Assembly (NCBI GenBank): GCA_017590115.1
Contig: JAGGNK010011114.1
Location: forward strand, 2,905,733-2,969,732
From: Montifringilla adamsi
Taxonomy: Eukaryota > Chordata > Aves > Passeriformes > Passeridae
DNA: 64,000 bases
Direction of reading: 5' to 3'
Shown here: positions 12,541 through 23,730 of the stretch, in pieces
Numbering within the stretch: the first letter of the stretch is position 1
Layout of the letters: each line of letters opens with the position of its first letter
The notes under the pieces: model-generated
Told to the model about the DNA's origin: nothing
What the model saw: only the letters and a program-made list of their open reading frames with translations
Database searches by the model: none
Position numbers and translations under genes: made by a program

Positions 12541-12750
12541 GGTATTTATCCCCACTAATCAGCTCTCCCCTGAGCCTTCTGCAGCCCAGGATCATGTCAG
12601 CTTTCCTTGCTGAAGGCTTGGCCCGTGTTCCCTGTGTTTCCAGCAGGACCCCCAGGTTATTTTCTGCCAAAAGCTGCTTTTAGGTTGGCTCCCAGCACAA
12701 GCTGCTTGTTCCTTCCCACTTGTAGGAAATTCCTCCCCATGCACAGGAAG
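12541..12750 (-). mobile_element. CR1 LINE fragment, right half of the split copy
   Basis: The plus strand reads as antisense CR1 ORF2. CTGCAGCCCAGGATCATGTC lies at about 12582-12601, CCAGCAGGACCCCCAGG at about 12640-12656, and a diverged TTCCTCCCCATGCACAGGAA block at about 12730-12750. In a whole CR1 these lie several hundred bases upstream of the 12045-12293 segment, so the host copy also lost some internal sequence. No open reading frame survives. Confidence 0.8.
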
Positions 12751-13812
12751 GCTGCTCCTTGGTGGTTGATCAATTCTTTCAGCTCTTCACAGAAGGCACT
12801 GAAGGATAATTTGCATTTACTAAAAGAGAGTAAGTTATGACAGTAATGCAGACAACAGCCCACTGTAATATATTGCACTCCATGAAGTTTGGAAGGAGAC
12901 AACATAAAACATTAAAACATAAATGAAAGCCTTTTATTGATTGCCCAGAAAGGGGATCTAGAGATTAAAAAATAGCTACAGGAAAGGAAAACAGAAAGCA
13001 CAAATGCTGCAGAGTTCTGTTCTAAGACACTCTTCATTTACAGTTCACTGCTTTAAGTTTTAATGCATCCTGATAAATCATATGAAACACTCAATATTTG
13101 TATGTAACAATCTGAACTGCATATCTTTAGAAGATTAAAAGTACATTAGAATTGTCAATTATTTTTATTAATAAGTTTAATACAGATACAGTGGTCAGGC
13201 ATATATTATTTATATCTATACTTATATAAGATTTCTATATGATATAAACCTGAAAGGAATATGGTGTGGCTGTGGTGCCATCTTCCCTATCCACAAGAAA
13301 GGTGCACTGAAATATCCAAAACTTCACAAAGCACAAAGTCTGGACAAGTATTTTATGGTAAAAGATAAAACAAACCCACATGTATTGTGCCCTTCGCTGT
13401 CAACATGATAACTTGTAAGTGTTCTTTTTCCTGCATCTTCCTGCTATTATTATCATCCTGTCTGAGCTAAATGACCTGTGACAGATGAGAAATATAGGTT
13501 AGTTCATGGACAAATAGCACACTCAGGACTGGATGTATTGTGAGAGTATTGTAACCTGCTATGCTGAAGCTTAACAGAAATGCAAAAGAATTTTTTTAAT
13601 TCAGTCTGGAGCAAGTTTCCAGGTAGTTGATTAAATGAAGTGCAGGATGAGCCTTCACTGTGTTAGACTTTTTTGATTGGAAGATTGCCTTCTGTGACTT
13701 TGTGTGGAAGGTAAGAGCAGTGGCAACTTCCTGGTTAAATATGTGATGGCAAATCAGACTCAGTGCTGCAATAAACATAATATTCCTGGCATTCATGCCT
13801 CATTCCCTGAGG
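12751..13812. other. Unique AT-rich non-coding sequence, no gene seen
   Basis: No repeat or gene is recognised. The short TATATTATTTATATCTATACTTATATAAG patch near 13202-13230 is simple AT-rich sequence. Confidence 0.55.
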
Positions 13813-13872
13813 GTTTTGGAGATACTTCTGGTTCTGGAGATATTTCCAGTTTTGGAGATATTTCCAGTTTTG
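13813..13872. repeat. 18-bp tandem repeat, 3.3 copies
   Basis: Units at 13813-13830, 13831-13848 and 13849-13866 plus a 6-bp partial, with consensus GTTTTGGAGATATTTCCA. The first unit is the most diverged. The period is a multiple of three, so the open frame across it reads as a GDISSF-type peptide repeat. I see no reason to believe it is translated. Confidence 0.9.
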
Positions 13873-15496
13873 ATCTGTGTGGAAGTTGGATGCTTGCCTC
13901 TCTTATGCTGAGATTGCAACAGCATTTTTATTTTGGACTGAACTTAAATACATATAATGGTCCTGGTGTTGGCACTGGGGCAGGATGAAGTCAGCACTTT
14001 TTAAGGTCCCTTGTACATCTATAGTTCTGTAAACACGTTCCACCATCAGAGCTGGACACAAATTATCTACCAGGTTTTTTATCTCCAGGTAAGGTTCACA
14101 TTTTGCTCCTTCACAGAGAACAAGCCCTCCCATGTGAAGCCACCTTTTATTCCTTTGCAAGATATTCATCTGGTGGTAACCTGCCATTTCCCAGGAGCAC
14201 TTGAATAAATGAATGATGGTCCCTGAGTTTTGTAGGCCTTTCTTTGTAGTTGAAGTGTTATTTATAGTGCATCCTAGGCAAGGCATATTCCTTGGCCAGT
14301 GAGTTCTTATTTTTATGTGCTACTTCCAAACTCGGTCTGGGTTAGGCAGATTTTTTTCCTTAAACTAACTGATGCTGTTCTCTCCAAGTAAATCCAACAT
14401 TTATTTCGTGGCTGATGGCTCAGCTGGCTCTGGGAGAGGTCTCTGTGATTCTGTGATAGAGCTTCTTCCAGCAAAGGTGGTTGGAACAGCAGTGCCATCA
14501 CTTCTGCCATCTTCTTATCAATCCATTTCAATAATGTTTAAATTTGGGGACAGGTGAGTGATTTGTTTGAAGTTAATGACAGCCAAATGAAAGGATAAGA
14601 CAGTTCAAAGATAAAGGTGAGGCAATTCCACTCATCTAGACTAAGGAGGTTGAGGCTCAAAGGTGTTTTGTTCTTCAGCTGCTCCTTGAAACGTGATCTG
14701 GTTCATGAAATTAATATTTATTGGTTTGGCTGTTCATTTTTAATTCTGTGTCTGATAACTCAGTGACTGTTGCTTATTTTCATTTTTTAAATTTGATCTG
14801 CAGAATTAATTGTTATTATCCTGAAGTAGTTGAAGTACATTTCTTGAAAATAATGTAAGCCGTGCACTTTCTGCCAAATTTTAGCAGCTTGTTAATGCTA
14901 ATCCCAAGGACCATCTTGTCTCTGACAACAGCATCAAATTACAAATTGCTTTTACAAGAAATTCAAGAGTCAATATTTTGCAAAACAGCTTGGGTTGTCA
15001 CTGAGCAGAAGTGGTTTTCCTAGCTCAACAGCTAAGCTGAGCTGTGGTGTGCATGGATTTTCATCAGGAAGTTACAGATCTTCAGTTCTGGAATTAATGT
15101 TCTCTGACTCACGGTTTCTTTTGACCAAGCCTGTGTCTGGTGGCCAGTGCTGTGTGGCTCAGAGCTCTGTTGGTCAGTTTTTGGTGTAAATTTTAATTTT
15201 TGTATGTGAGAAAAGAGGTTTGTGTGCTAGGGGAGAGGAATTCTCTGCTATGTTGGTGTGGTCTTTATCCTCCAGTGGTCATCCAACTCAAGATCTCCTC
15301 AGGTGGAAAAGTCTTCAGAGTCTAAATCTTTAGAATCCACATACTGACTAGAGACACAGACATATACTGTGACATGCAGCAGTGAAATCATGTTAAAATT
15401 TCTGAAATTCCAGAACTTTTTTTTTTCTATCTCATATGCTTATATTGCACTCAGGACCTAGAAGATGCATTTTTCTACTTCAGGAAGGCAGGTTAA
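13873..15496. other. Unique non-coding sequence, no gene seen
   Basis: Nothing is recognised with confidence. A GGTTGAGGCTCAAAGG word near 14647-14663 recalls an antisense MIR, but the neighbouring blocks are not in MIR order. Confidence 0.5.
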
Positions 15497-15519
15497 ATAT
15501 TATCTTAATAATCTTTATA

Positions 15520-15551
<32 letters not shown>

Positions 15552-15640
15552 TCTTAAAAAATAAATAATAATAATCTTAAATAATAAATAATATCTTAAT
15601 AAATAATAAGTAATAATAAATAATATCTTAATAATCTTTA
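15497..15640. repeat. (AAT)n microsatellite and imperfect AT-rich array
   Basis: A near-perfect AAT/ATA run at about 15520-15548 is followed by a longer imperfect array in which ATATCTTAATAA-type words alternate with AATAAT. The frame open on the minus strand here is repeat-derived (Ile, Leu and Tyr only). Confidence 0.9.
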
Positions 15641-17336
15641 GTCTGTTAGATGGCAAATACATAGGAATTGCTAATTATTATGTTGAATAGTGTCTCTGAG
15701 AGGTGAACACCCAGGCTGGCTGATGTAAGGTTCCTCTTGTCAAGGATGAAAACAGTGACATGAAACTGTATTTTTCTGGTTCCATTGATTCTGGGTCACT
15801 GGGGAAATCACAGAACTTCTGCTTCAAATTGACTTTGGTGATATGGACATGAAATCCATGCTAGCATGTTGTCTCTCTCAGGCCCACTATTGGGACAGTG
15901 ACACAGAGTTGATTTCTACAGAATTGATAGCTTCAGATAAAAGCAAATGCAAGTAGAGGAGAGTTTTTGGAGAATGTCAGTCAGATTTTTGTCTTTTTGA
16001 TTAAGGACCGCATTGATATCCACAAAGATGTAATAGGCTTTATATTATATAAAATAATATAAAATTTGATGTAAATATGAAGTGATATAAAATTTGGTGT
16101 AATATCATGGCTACCTGAAGATGGAACAGTCTTTGGATTTGTCAATATGCCTTTAATTCATTTGAGACTTGCCAAATGTGGAAGTAGTCACCAGTGGGAA
16201 GCCACTGCCCCAAACAAGAGTGACATTTTTGGTGCATCTCAGCATGGCCCGTGGCATTTGATGCCTGGGAGTAAAAGCACACTTAAGGTTCATAAAACTT
16301 GTGGCACAAAGGGCATCAAAATGTGAAATGCTGGGGGCAAATGCTTGCAGATCATAATCACCAAGGAGCTGGGCTCCACTCACATGAGAGTCACATTCAA
16401 GCAGTATGGATTTCAAATCAGCCCAGTGTGGAGCACCACTGATTGAGAAAAGCAGCAGTGGCATCTTTGGAACAGGGCAATGTGTCCTCCCAGATCAAAA
16501 AGGTGAATGTTTTGGCATCAGACAATCTCAAGCCTTCAATGCAAGGTTGTTTCAGAGGCCTGCTGAGATCTGGGCTGTTGGTAAGCATTTAAGGAGTAGG
16601 AGATGATGAAAAAAGGATTTTTATCTATCTAGTGCATTGGCAAAGAATCTGGGGTTTTTTTCTCAGTTCTTGAAAAACTGTTTTGTGATCCAGTGTTATA
16701 AACTACAGCCAGTGTAGAAAACAGGCTCCAAAACCACCCAGAGACTGGAGAGGACTTTTAGCAATGAGAAATGCAAACCAGTTCAGTCTGTGTAGGTCTC
16801 AAAAAGATGGTAATGTGATGATTTGATTGCAGAATGTGGGTGCTTCTAGAGAAGGAATAAGGGAAATTAATGAGTAGTAATGAGCTCTTCAAATGAGCAT
16901 GGAAAGACACAACAGCTCAGTCACAGGACGTTGATGCCAGACAAACTCAAATGAGGCACAGTTTTAACTGTGCAGAGTACAAGCTCCCAAGAGAAATGTT
17001 TGGACCCTGAGTTGCTGGGTTTTTTTGAAATCAAGACAGAATCCCTCTATGGATGGCATCCTTTCGCTGTACAGAAGTTACTGGGCTTTTCTCATTGGTA
17101 ACTGGGTAAAATTTAGTGTCTGTGGCACACAGGATTCAAAAGAATTGCAATGGGCTTGTCTTCCTTTAAGCCCTATGAATAAATATTTAATTAAAGCCCA
17201 GCTCCTTCATTTTGTATAGCTCAACAGGCTGTTTGTATTTCATTTTGTTCTCTGCCTCCAATATTTATATGCAGGGATGGAGGAGAGGTGGCTCTGCTGT
17301 TGGGCATCCCTGAAACAGGGATTGGCTGTGTGCTCT
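15641..17336. other. Unique non-coding sequence, no gene seen
   Basis: No gene or interspersed repeat is recognised. ATATAAAATTTGRTGTAA words repeat three times at about 16040-16105, a small local AT repeat. Confidence 0.5.
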
Positions 17337-18008
17337 GTGTTTGTGGTTTGTGTTCGTGGTTTGTGTTCGTGGTTGGTGTTCATGGTTGTGGTTGGTGTTT
17401 GTGGTTCGTGTTTGTGGTTCATGTTCGTGGTTTGTGTTTGTGGTTTGTGTTTGTGGTTCATGTTTGTGGTTCGTGTTTGTGGTTCATGTTTGTGGTTCGT
17501 GTTTGTGGTTCGTGTTTGTGGTTTGTGGTTGGTGTTCATGGTTTGTGTTTGTGGTTTGTGTTTGTGGTTTGTGTTTGTGGTCCGTGTTTGTGGTTGGTGT
17601 TCATGGTTTGTGTTCATGGTTTGTGTTCGTGGTTTGTGTTCGTGGTTGGTGTTCATGGTTGTGGTTGGTGTTTGTGGTCTGTGTTTGTGGTTTGCATGGT
17701 TGGTGTTTGTGGTTTGTGTTTGTGGTTTGTGGTTGGTGTTCAATGGTGTTCATGGTTTGTGTTTGTGGTTTGTGTTTATGGTTGTTGTTTATGGTTGTTG
17801 TTCATGGTTGGTGTTTGTGGTTTGTGTTTGTGGTTTGTGGTTGGTGTTCAATGTTGTGGTTGGTGTTCACGGTTTGTGTTTGTGGTTTGTGTTTGTGGTT
17901 GGTGTTTATGGTTGTTGTTCATGGTTGGTGTTCGTGGTTGGTGTTTGTGGTTTGTGTTTGTGGTTTATGTTTGTGTTCATGGTTGGTGTTCGTGGTTTGT
18001 GTTTGTGG
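17337..18008 (+). repeat. G/T minisatellite array 1, 12-bp unit
   Basis: This 672-bp array is built on GTGTTTGTGGTT, with common variants GTGTTCGTGGTT, GTGTTCATGGTT, ATGTTTGTGGTT and short units such as GTTGTTTATGGTT. The plus strand is almost purely G and T, so the two strands differ strongly in composition. Blocks of several units repeat as higher-order groups. Because 12 is divisible by 3 and no unit holds a stop, all three plus frames stay open across the array (253, 244 and 241 codons from 17277, 17288 and 17341). They encode Val, Cys, Gly, Leu, Trp and Phe repeats. A minus frame (17240-17743) encodes Asn-Thr-His-Lys-Pro-Gln repeats. These frames are a property of the repeat and not evidence of genes. 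Confidence 0.95.
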
Positions 18009-18300
18009 CCTGGCCAGCCTGACCTGTGGGCACTCTGACTGCCCTGTGCCCATCAGTTTTTTATAACACACACAAGTCCCGAGTGTTTGGAGCATCAGCT
18101 CTTCCAGCCTGATTCCCTCTCCCTGGCAGAAAATGCCTCAGCCACGCCGCGAGACCGTGAAATTGTGTGAGCGCCGCTCGTGAAAATGACTGGATCTGCT
18201 CTCTTAGCCTAAGCGTCTGAGTGTTTTTTGAAATTGTAATTTTCTTGTGCTGCTGCTGCTGTGTGCAAAGGTGACCCCAGTGTGCTGGGCCCCGGGCAGT
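18009..18300. repeat. Duplicated flank, copy 1 (292 bp)
   Basis: This unique 292-bp sequence follows array 1 and recurs at 18695-18986 with only two transitions (18081 G versus 18767 A, and 18245 T versus 18931 C). One difference is at a CpG. The segment holds a CpG-rich core at about 18143-18181 (CCACGCCGCGAGACCGTGAA, then GAGCGCCGCTC) and a short CTG run near 18250. No open frame with recognisable content is present. Confidence 0.95.
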
Positions 18301-18694
18301 GTGGTTTGTGTTTGTGGTTGGTGTTCATGGTTTGTGTTCGTGGTTTGTGTTCGTGGTTTGTGTTTGTGGTTCATGTTTGTGTTTTATGTTTGTGGTTCGT
18401 GTTTGTGGTTTGTGGTTGGTGTTCATGGTTTGTGTTTGTGGTTTGTGTTTATGGTTGTTGTTTATGGTTGTTGTTCATGGTTGGTGTTTGTGGTTGGTGT
18501 TTGTGGTTTGTGTTCATGGTTTGTGTTTGTGGTTTATGTTTGTGGTTTGTGTTTGTGGTTGGTGTTTATGGTTGTTGTTTATGGTTGTTGTTTATGGTTG
18601 TTGTTCATGGTTGGTGTTCGTGGTTGGTGTTTGTGGTTTGTGTTTGTGGTTTGTGTTTGTGTTCATGGTTGGTGTTCGTGTTTTGTGTTTGTGG
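18301..18694 (+). repeat. G/T minisatellite array 2, 12-bp unit
   Basis: A 394-bp array of the same GTGTTTGTGGTT units as array 1. Its right end matches the right end of array 1 base for base apart from about two changes over the last 90 bp. Its middle carries the same TTTATGGTTGTTGTTTATGG block seen at about 17780-17810. It is therefore the array half of a tandem duplication that also copied the 292-bp flank. All three plus frames are again open (153, 163 and 141 codons). Confidence 0.95.
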
Positions 18695-18986
18695 CCTGGC
18701 CAGCCTGACCTGTGGGCACTCTGACTGCCCTGTGCCCATCAGTTTTTTATAACACACACAAGTCCCAAGTGTTTGGAGCATCAGCTCTTCCAGCCTGATT
18801 CCCTCTCCCTGGCAGAAAATGCCTCAGCCACGCCGCGAGACCGTGAAATTGTGTGAGCGCCGCTCGTGAAAATGACTGGATCTGCTCTCTTAGCCTAAGC
18901 GTCTGAGTGTTTTTTGAAATTGTAATTTTCCTGTGCTGCTGCTGCTGTGTGCAAAGGTGACCCCAGTGTGCTGGGCCCCGGGCAGT
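18695..18986. repeat. Duplicated flank, copy 2 (292 bp)
   Basis: Second copy of 18009-18300, same length, offset 686 bp, 290 of 292 bases identical. After it the sequence runs into unique DNA (TTGCTGCAGACAGC), whereas copy 1 runs into array 2. Copy 2 is therefore probably the original right edge of the locus. Confidence 0.95.
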
Positions 18987-21042
18987 TTGCTGCAGACAGC
19001 TCATCAGCATGATTCATTTGGCGGGGTGCTCAGTCAGCACCTCCTCGCCAGCAGGATGGAGCTCCTCTCTGTTCTGCCAGGATATAAAGGCACCTACTAG
19101 AGATGCAGAGCTCTCTGGAGATGCATTGGGGTTTGATTTTTTGTGGCAGCAACACATTTAGCAGGGGCAAAAATGTTATAACCCCTGGTTCTGTACAGGA
19201 CAATGTCACCATGGAGCTCCTGCTGGAGCGGGAGGGCTGAATGCTGCATTCCTGCAGTCGCTGCTCTTTCTGTCTTTTTGTCCCACTTTCACCTCGTTTA
19301 GAATTGTTTAAAATCGGTTTGTTGCTGCCTGTGGCCGCATGATGGCACAAATCAGTCAAAGGAGCAGCACTGTGATGGGAGCATGGGGAGGAGTTGAGGC
19401 TCCACCTCAGGGCTTATCCCTCCTCGCTGCTCTTTGGATCCACAGGTGACATGATCACAGAGAGGGACTGTGGTGGGGTTTCAGACACAGGCTTGAAAAA
19501 TAAACACTGGAAAAGAAAAAAAATTAGAAGAACAAAAGGTCTGAAGCAGAAGCAAAAAGCATCTCTGGGAAAAAAAATAAAAAGGCTTTTAAAAAGGGCT
19601 GGTCAAAAGAAAACTTTTGTTTCTCTGATTTGTTTTGGGTTTTTCTTCAAAGGATCAGTAAATTTGCAGGAATCAGGAAACTCTTTAAATTTCTCTTCTA
19701 AATCCTGAAAACATCATGTGCTGTATTTTCTTTGTGAGATGTGTAGAGAAGAGACTGGTTTTTACAAATAGTGTTTAACAAAAATCAGTCCCAGCAGTGT
19801 TATACTTAGTTTATTACATCTTCAGTGGTAATAAACGAAATATATTGTACATAAACTTCAGTGGTTCCTGTATCCTGCATTGTCCACCTCCCTTCTTCAC
19901 CCAGTGGCTTTAAAACCCTGCCCTAAATGCGTGCCTCAGCAGAAAGATGGAACTATTCACTTCCAGTTCACTCCTTGCAATGGGGAGGAAGGATGAAATT
20001 CCCAGCACTCTGCCTGTCTTCTATTCCCTGTTGCCACCAGAAACATGCAAAGGTTGTGTGTAGCTCTGAGGAGAAGACTCTCAAGCTACTTTGAAAGATT
20101 ATTGTGCCTTTATTAACAATAATTCTATGAGTTCTAGACTTCTGGTTCTTTGCTGACACAAGTCAGCAAAATTAAAAGGGAAAAAACAAAAAAAAAAAAA
20201 GGAAAAGAAAAAAGGAAAATCTGGACCCCTAATGCCTCAGGAAGCTCCTCAACCATAGTACAGAGTGCAGCCAAATCCCTGAACGGAATATGACAATTCC
20301 CAAGCATCAAGCAAGCATTTGACATCTTTGTTAGTAAACAAACACAGCGCAGTTGCATTTCTGTGACACAGCAACACCACAGCCTGCTCTGCCTCCCTCT
20401 CCTGCCCTTTCCTCTGTTCTCCTCCCGCTGCCCCGTCAATGGCAAACATTCCAGAGGCCAGTGACAACATCAGTGTCTCTTTCAAGCTGAGTGCATCAGC
20501 CAGGCATTTGGGAGGGTTGTTTTCCTGCCCTTGGGTACCCCAGCACGCCATGGGAAAGATGCAGGAGTTCAGGGACTGCTGAGTGCTCAGCTGCTGCTCT
20601 CTCCTAAGTGAAGGTAAGTGGTGAGCAAGTACAGCATTTAGAAAGAAAAGAAAATATTTTTCTGTGGGGAATGTTTTTTTGACCTCACAGCCGTTAAGTA
20701 AAATGAAAAAAAAAAAAATAAAATTGAACTGTTGTCGCAGAAAGAGAAAAATTCTTATTTTTTTTTAAAGAGGCAAAACTGCTTTCCTACCTCAAATTCA
20801 TTGTGCTATACAGAGAACACATTTCATTTTAGAATAATGCTTTTAGATTTACCTATCCTAATTTTATTTTTATAGCCCACTATCACTGTTAATGTTTAGT
20901 GATATCTTAAGCTGTATTTGTCATGCTTTTCCTTGTGAAGAATTTCATAAGCAATCCAACAGCCTTTCACAGATTTTTTTTGACCTGGAATACAGAATTT
21001 TCCAAATGAGAAGTACAGTGCAAGTCAAATACAGATTTTTTT
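18987..21042. other. Unique non-coding sequence, no gene seen
   Basis: No gene or mobile element is recognised. A-rich simple patches lie at 20181-20218, 20704-20722 and 20756-20768. Confidence 0.5.
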
Positions 21043-21233
21043 AGGTTGGAAAAGGCTTTTAAGACCAAGTCCAAACTTCCAAGTCCTCCAGTAAATCACA
21101 CCCTTGAACTGCTCATCTACACATCTTTTAAAAACCTCCAGGGATAGTGACTCACACAGGCAGCCTCTTTCTGACAGCCCTTTCCATGAAGAAATTTTCC
21201 CTAATACCCAATCTAAACCTCCCCTGGTGAAAC
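21043..21233 (-). mobile_element. CR1 LINE 3' fragment
   Basis: The plus strand reads AGGTTGGAAAAGGCTTTTAA, CATCTACACATCTTTTAAAA, CCTCCAGGGATAGTGACTCA, and GAAGAAATTTTCCCTAATAC followed by CCAATCTAAACCTCCCCTGG. This is the reverse complement of a typical avian CR1 3' end in collinear order. It is about 190 bp and 5'-truncated at the CCTGG side. Substitutions are frequent, so it is an old copy with no coding capacity. Confidence 0.92.
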
Positions 21234-21421
21234 ATGATATTCAGAATTTAATCTCATTTGGCATTTAAAGACAACACAGGCTGAATGCACAAACTTGCAA
21301 GAATCCCTTGAGTTTTTCACAGAACATGGAGAGTCAGGACCTTGGTTTTGTATTTCATCCAATTAAATTGCCTTTGGTCCCTGACTGCCATGCTAAGACA
21401 CTCCACTAATTTGTATCCTGG
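21234..21421. other. Short unique stretch between CR1 and poly(A)
   Basis: Nothing is recognised. It is possibly the body of a short retroposed sequence ending in the following poly(A) run, but no tRNA-like or SINE-like box is visible. Confidence 0.3.
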
Positions 21422-21449
21422 AAAAAAAAAAAAAAAAAAAAAAAAAAAA
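21422..21449 (+). repeat. Poly(A) run, 28 bases
   Basis: A pure run of 28 A, the only long A-run on this strand in the window. It could be a retroposition tail, but I see no clear flanking direct repeat. Confidence 0.92.
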
Positions 21450-23696
21450 GAAGGTAATTCCCAAATTGCTTATATCTGGTACCCATTTTGAAGTCTGCTG
21501 TCAAGGAAAGGAATTAAGCTTGTTTGGATAATATATTCTGAGCTTTGCATGGTGTTGCTTGCATGCCATGATGAGTAAGAATAAGTAAGGCCTGCAGTGG
21601 AATTGGAGCCAGATAAAGCTCTCTGTTCTTGCTTTCAGATTATCTGTAAACTTTAATTCAGTTCTAGGCCTGGTGGTTGTGTTGGAGGCCAATGCAGTTT
21701 GATTTTGATGGCAGGGATGGTGCTTCAGATGGAATGTGGTGACTGGGAAAAGCAGAAGGACTTCCTGAAAGGTTATTTGGAGATGATACCAAGCAGAAGA
21801 AAAGTTTAGGTCTACATGTTCTTGCAGGGGAGAAAGTGGAGTGCTGAGGGCAGAAAGGCACTGAAGCTTTAATGTGAGTGCAGAAAGAAGCATTCATACA
21901 CCAAAAAAATCCTGTGGTCTCTAGAAAATGCTTGATGAAACCTTTTGGTCTTAATCTGCTGGCTGGCTGAGGAGACAAGGGAACCCACTGGAGAACTCAG
22001 TATTTTTGTTTCCCAGACAAATATGCTTGAATTAGATGTTTCCTGATGTCCTCTCTGGCAAGGCAGTGTTCTCTTGCTGTGTTGCCCTGCTGGCTGTCAC
22101 TGAGTCCAAGTCAAGGAAAGTCTCAGCACCACGCTGGGAAGAACCCAAAAATCCAACACGCGACACCTCCCAGTGCCAGCTGCCTACAAAATGTCACTGA
22201 CTGCTATGACAGCAGGCACTGTATTGGAACAAATCATGTGAAATTCCATTTTCTTCATGCAGGGAAAAGCCTCTTCTTTATTCACATAACTCATTTCTAT
22301 ACAGTTTTAAACACCTCGTGTCTGACTCCAGTTGGTCAGTAGCTTTCTTGCCAGTTACTCCATTGGTTAGTAAAAGGTGTTTTACTTGTCCATCAAATCT
22401 CTCTATTCTTAAATTGTTTACATATTTTCTTCACTGATTCTCAAAGGACAGATTTAATGTTTATGTAGGTGCTAGTTGTTTTTCACCCAGGAACAGATTG
22501 CTATGTTCACAAACTGTTCATACCAGGATTATTTTGACATGGGAACTTGCAAAATTCTAGCTTCTCTTAGAAGAAATGACCAGCCACTGATCTAACAGAG
22601 CAGGCCTGATTTTATGAGGCCTTTATTTTATAATTTTTCTACCTTGCTGCAACGGCACTGTGTCCCTTTGGGGAACAATTTTCTCCTTGTTCACTGAAAC
22701 CATTCCATGGCACCACGACTTTGGCAGGGGCAGAAGGTGCAGGGCAGCACAGGGCAGTCCTTCCCCAGAGTTTCACTCCTACACCAGCCTGAGGAGCGCC
22801 CTGCAGACAAGTTTTTAGGGCTGCAGTCCAACCCACAGGTACAGCCAAAAAGAGACAATAATTTAGATTAAGCTGTAGAGCTCCAGTTTGACTGCAGCTT
22901 TTAAGTGAGCTTCTTCCATTCTGAATTGTTCCCAAGACCCCTTTTCCTTTCACATCCTTAAAAAGCGATCACATTATTCTTGGGCTGTTGCATATGGGCT
23001 CGAATGGAATTTAAACTGCCTGCCTGACAATGATGAATGAATCAACTCCAAATCCCTTGATGTGGATCAGCTATATAGCATAACAATAATATTGTTGTTT
23101 AACATTTATATTGAAGTAATACCGTGAGGAATCTCATCCATTCAGGGACGGATTTTGCTGGAAACTGAATAAAACACATAAGCCTTGTTCCAGAGACAAG
23201 GCTGTCTAAAAGACAAGCTGTACCTGTGGAAGGAGACAAACAAAAAAGACAAGGAGCAGAATGATATAAATGACAGTTGCATCTTTGCACAAAACCTGGC
23301 TGCTGCTGAATTTTCTTGCATGGCTGACCTGCCGTGTTGCTTCTAGATTTTGCTCATCCCTTTCCACTTTCACCTTCTTTACCCGTGCTGTCAAATAAAC
23401 TCTTAAATCTCAGGTTTTTCTTGGCAAAGTTTGGAAAATATTGGGAAAAGGAAGCTGTCCAGGAAATTCCCTGTGACACTTTGTTATTATCTTTAGACCA
23501 AACAATTTTAGTTGGCTTTCTCTACCTTGGCATCAATGTTCAAGTTTATTTGGGTAAATTCTTCTCTGAAAGATATTTGTGAAGCTCTCTCATATTTTCA
23601 GATTCTTTACTTAGATCCAACTGTGTTGAATCTGTTACATTCCCTCCCATTTCTCACTTTGTAATGTTTTCAGATTTGCAATTGGCCTTCTCTGGA
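21450..23696. other. Unique non-coding sequence, no gene seen
   Basis: No gene or interspersed repeat is recognised. Frames of 130, 104 and 98 codons occur but have no known domains. Confidence 0.5.
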
Positions 23697-23730
23697 AATA
23701 TATATATATATTTATATATTTATTTCTTTT
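23697..23730. repeat. (AT)n / AT-rich microsatellite
   Basis: ATATATATATATATTTATAT followed by TTATTTCTTTT. Ordinary short AT repeat. Confidence 0.85.

Noticed and set aside
14550..14680. Possible antisense MIR (GAGTGATTTG and GTTGAGGCTCAAAGG words)
   Set aside because: The two words occur in the wrong order relative to the MIR consensus.
17277..18038. 253-codon frame as a secreted or membrane repeat protein
   Set aside because: All three frames are equally open and the peptide simply reflects the 12-bp DNA unit. No signal, start context or flanking domain supports a gene.
17337..18694. CRISPR-like array
   Set aside because: The units are contiguous 12-mers without spacers in a eukaryotic genome, so this is a minisatellite.
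21234..21449. SINE or processed pseudogene ending in the 28-base poly(A)
   Set aside because: No tRNA-like promoter boxes, no coding similarity and no clear target-site duplication.
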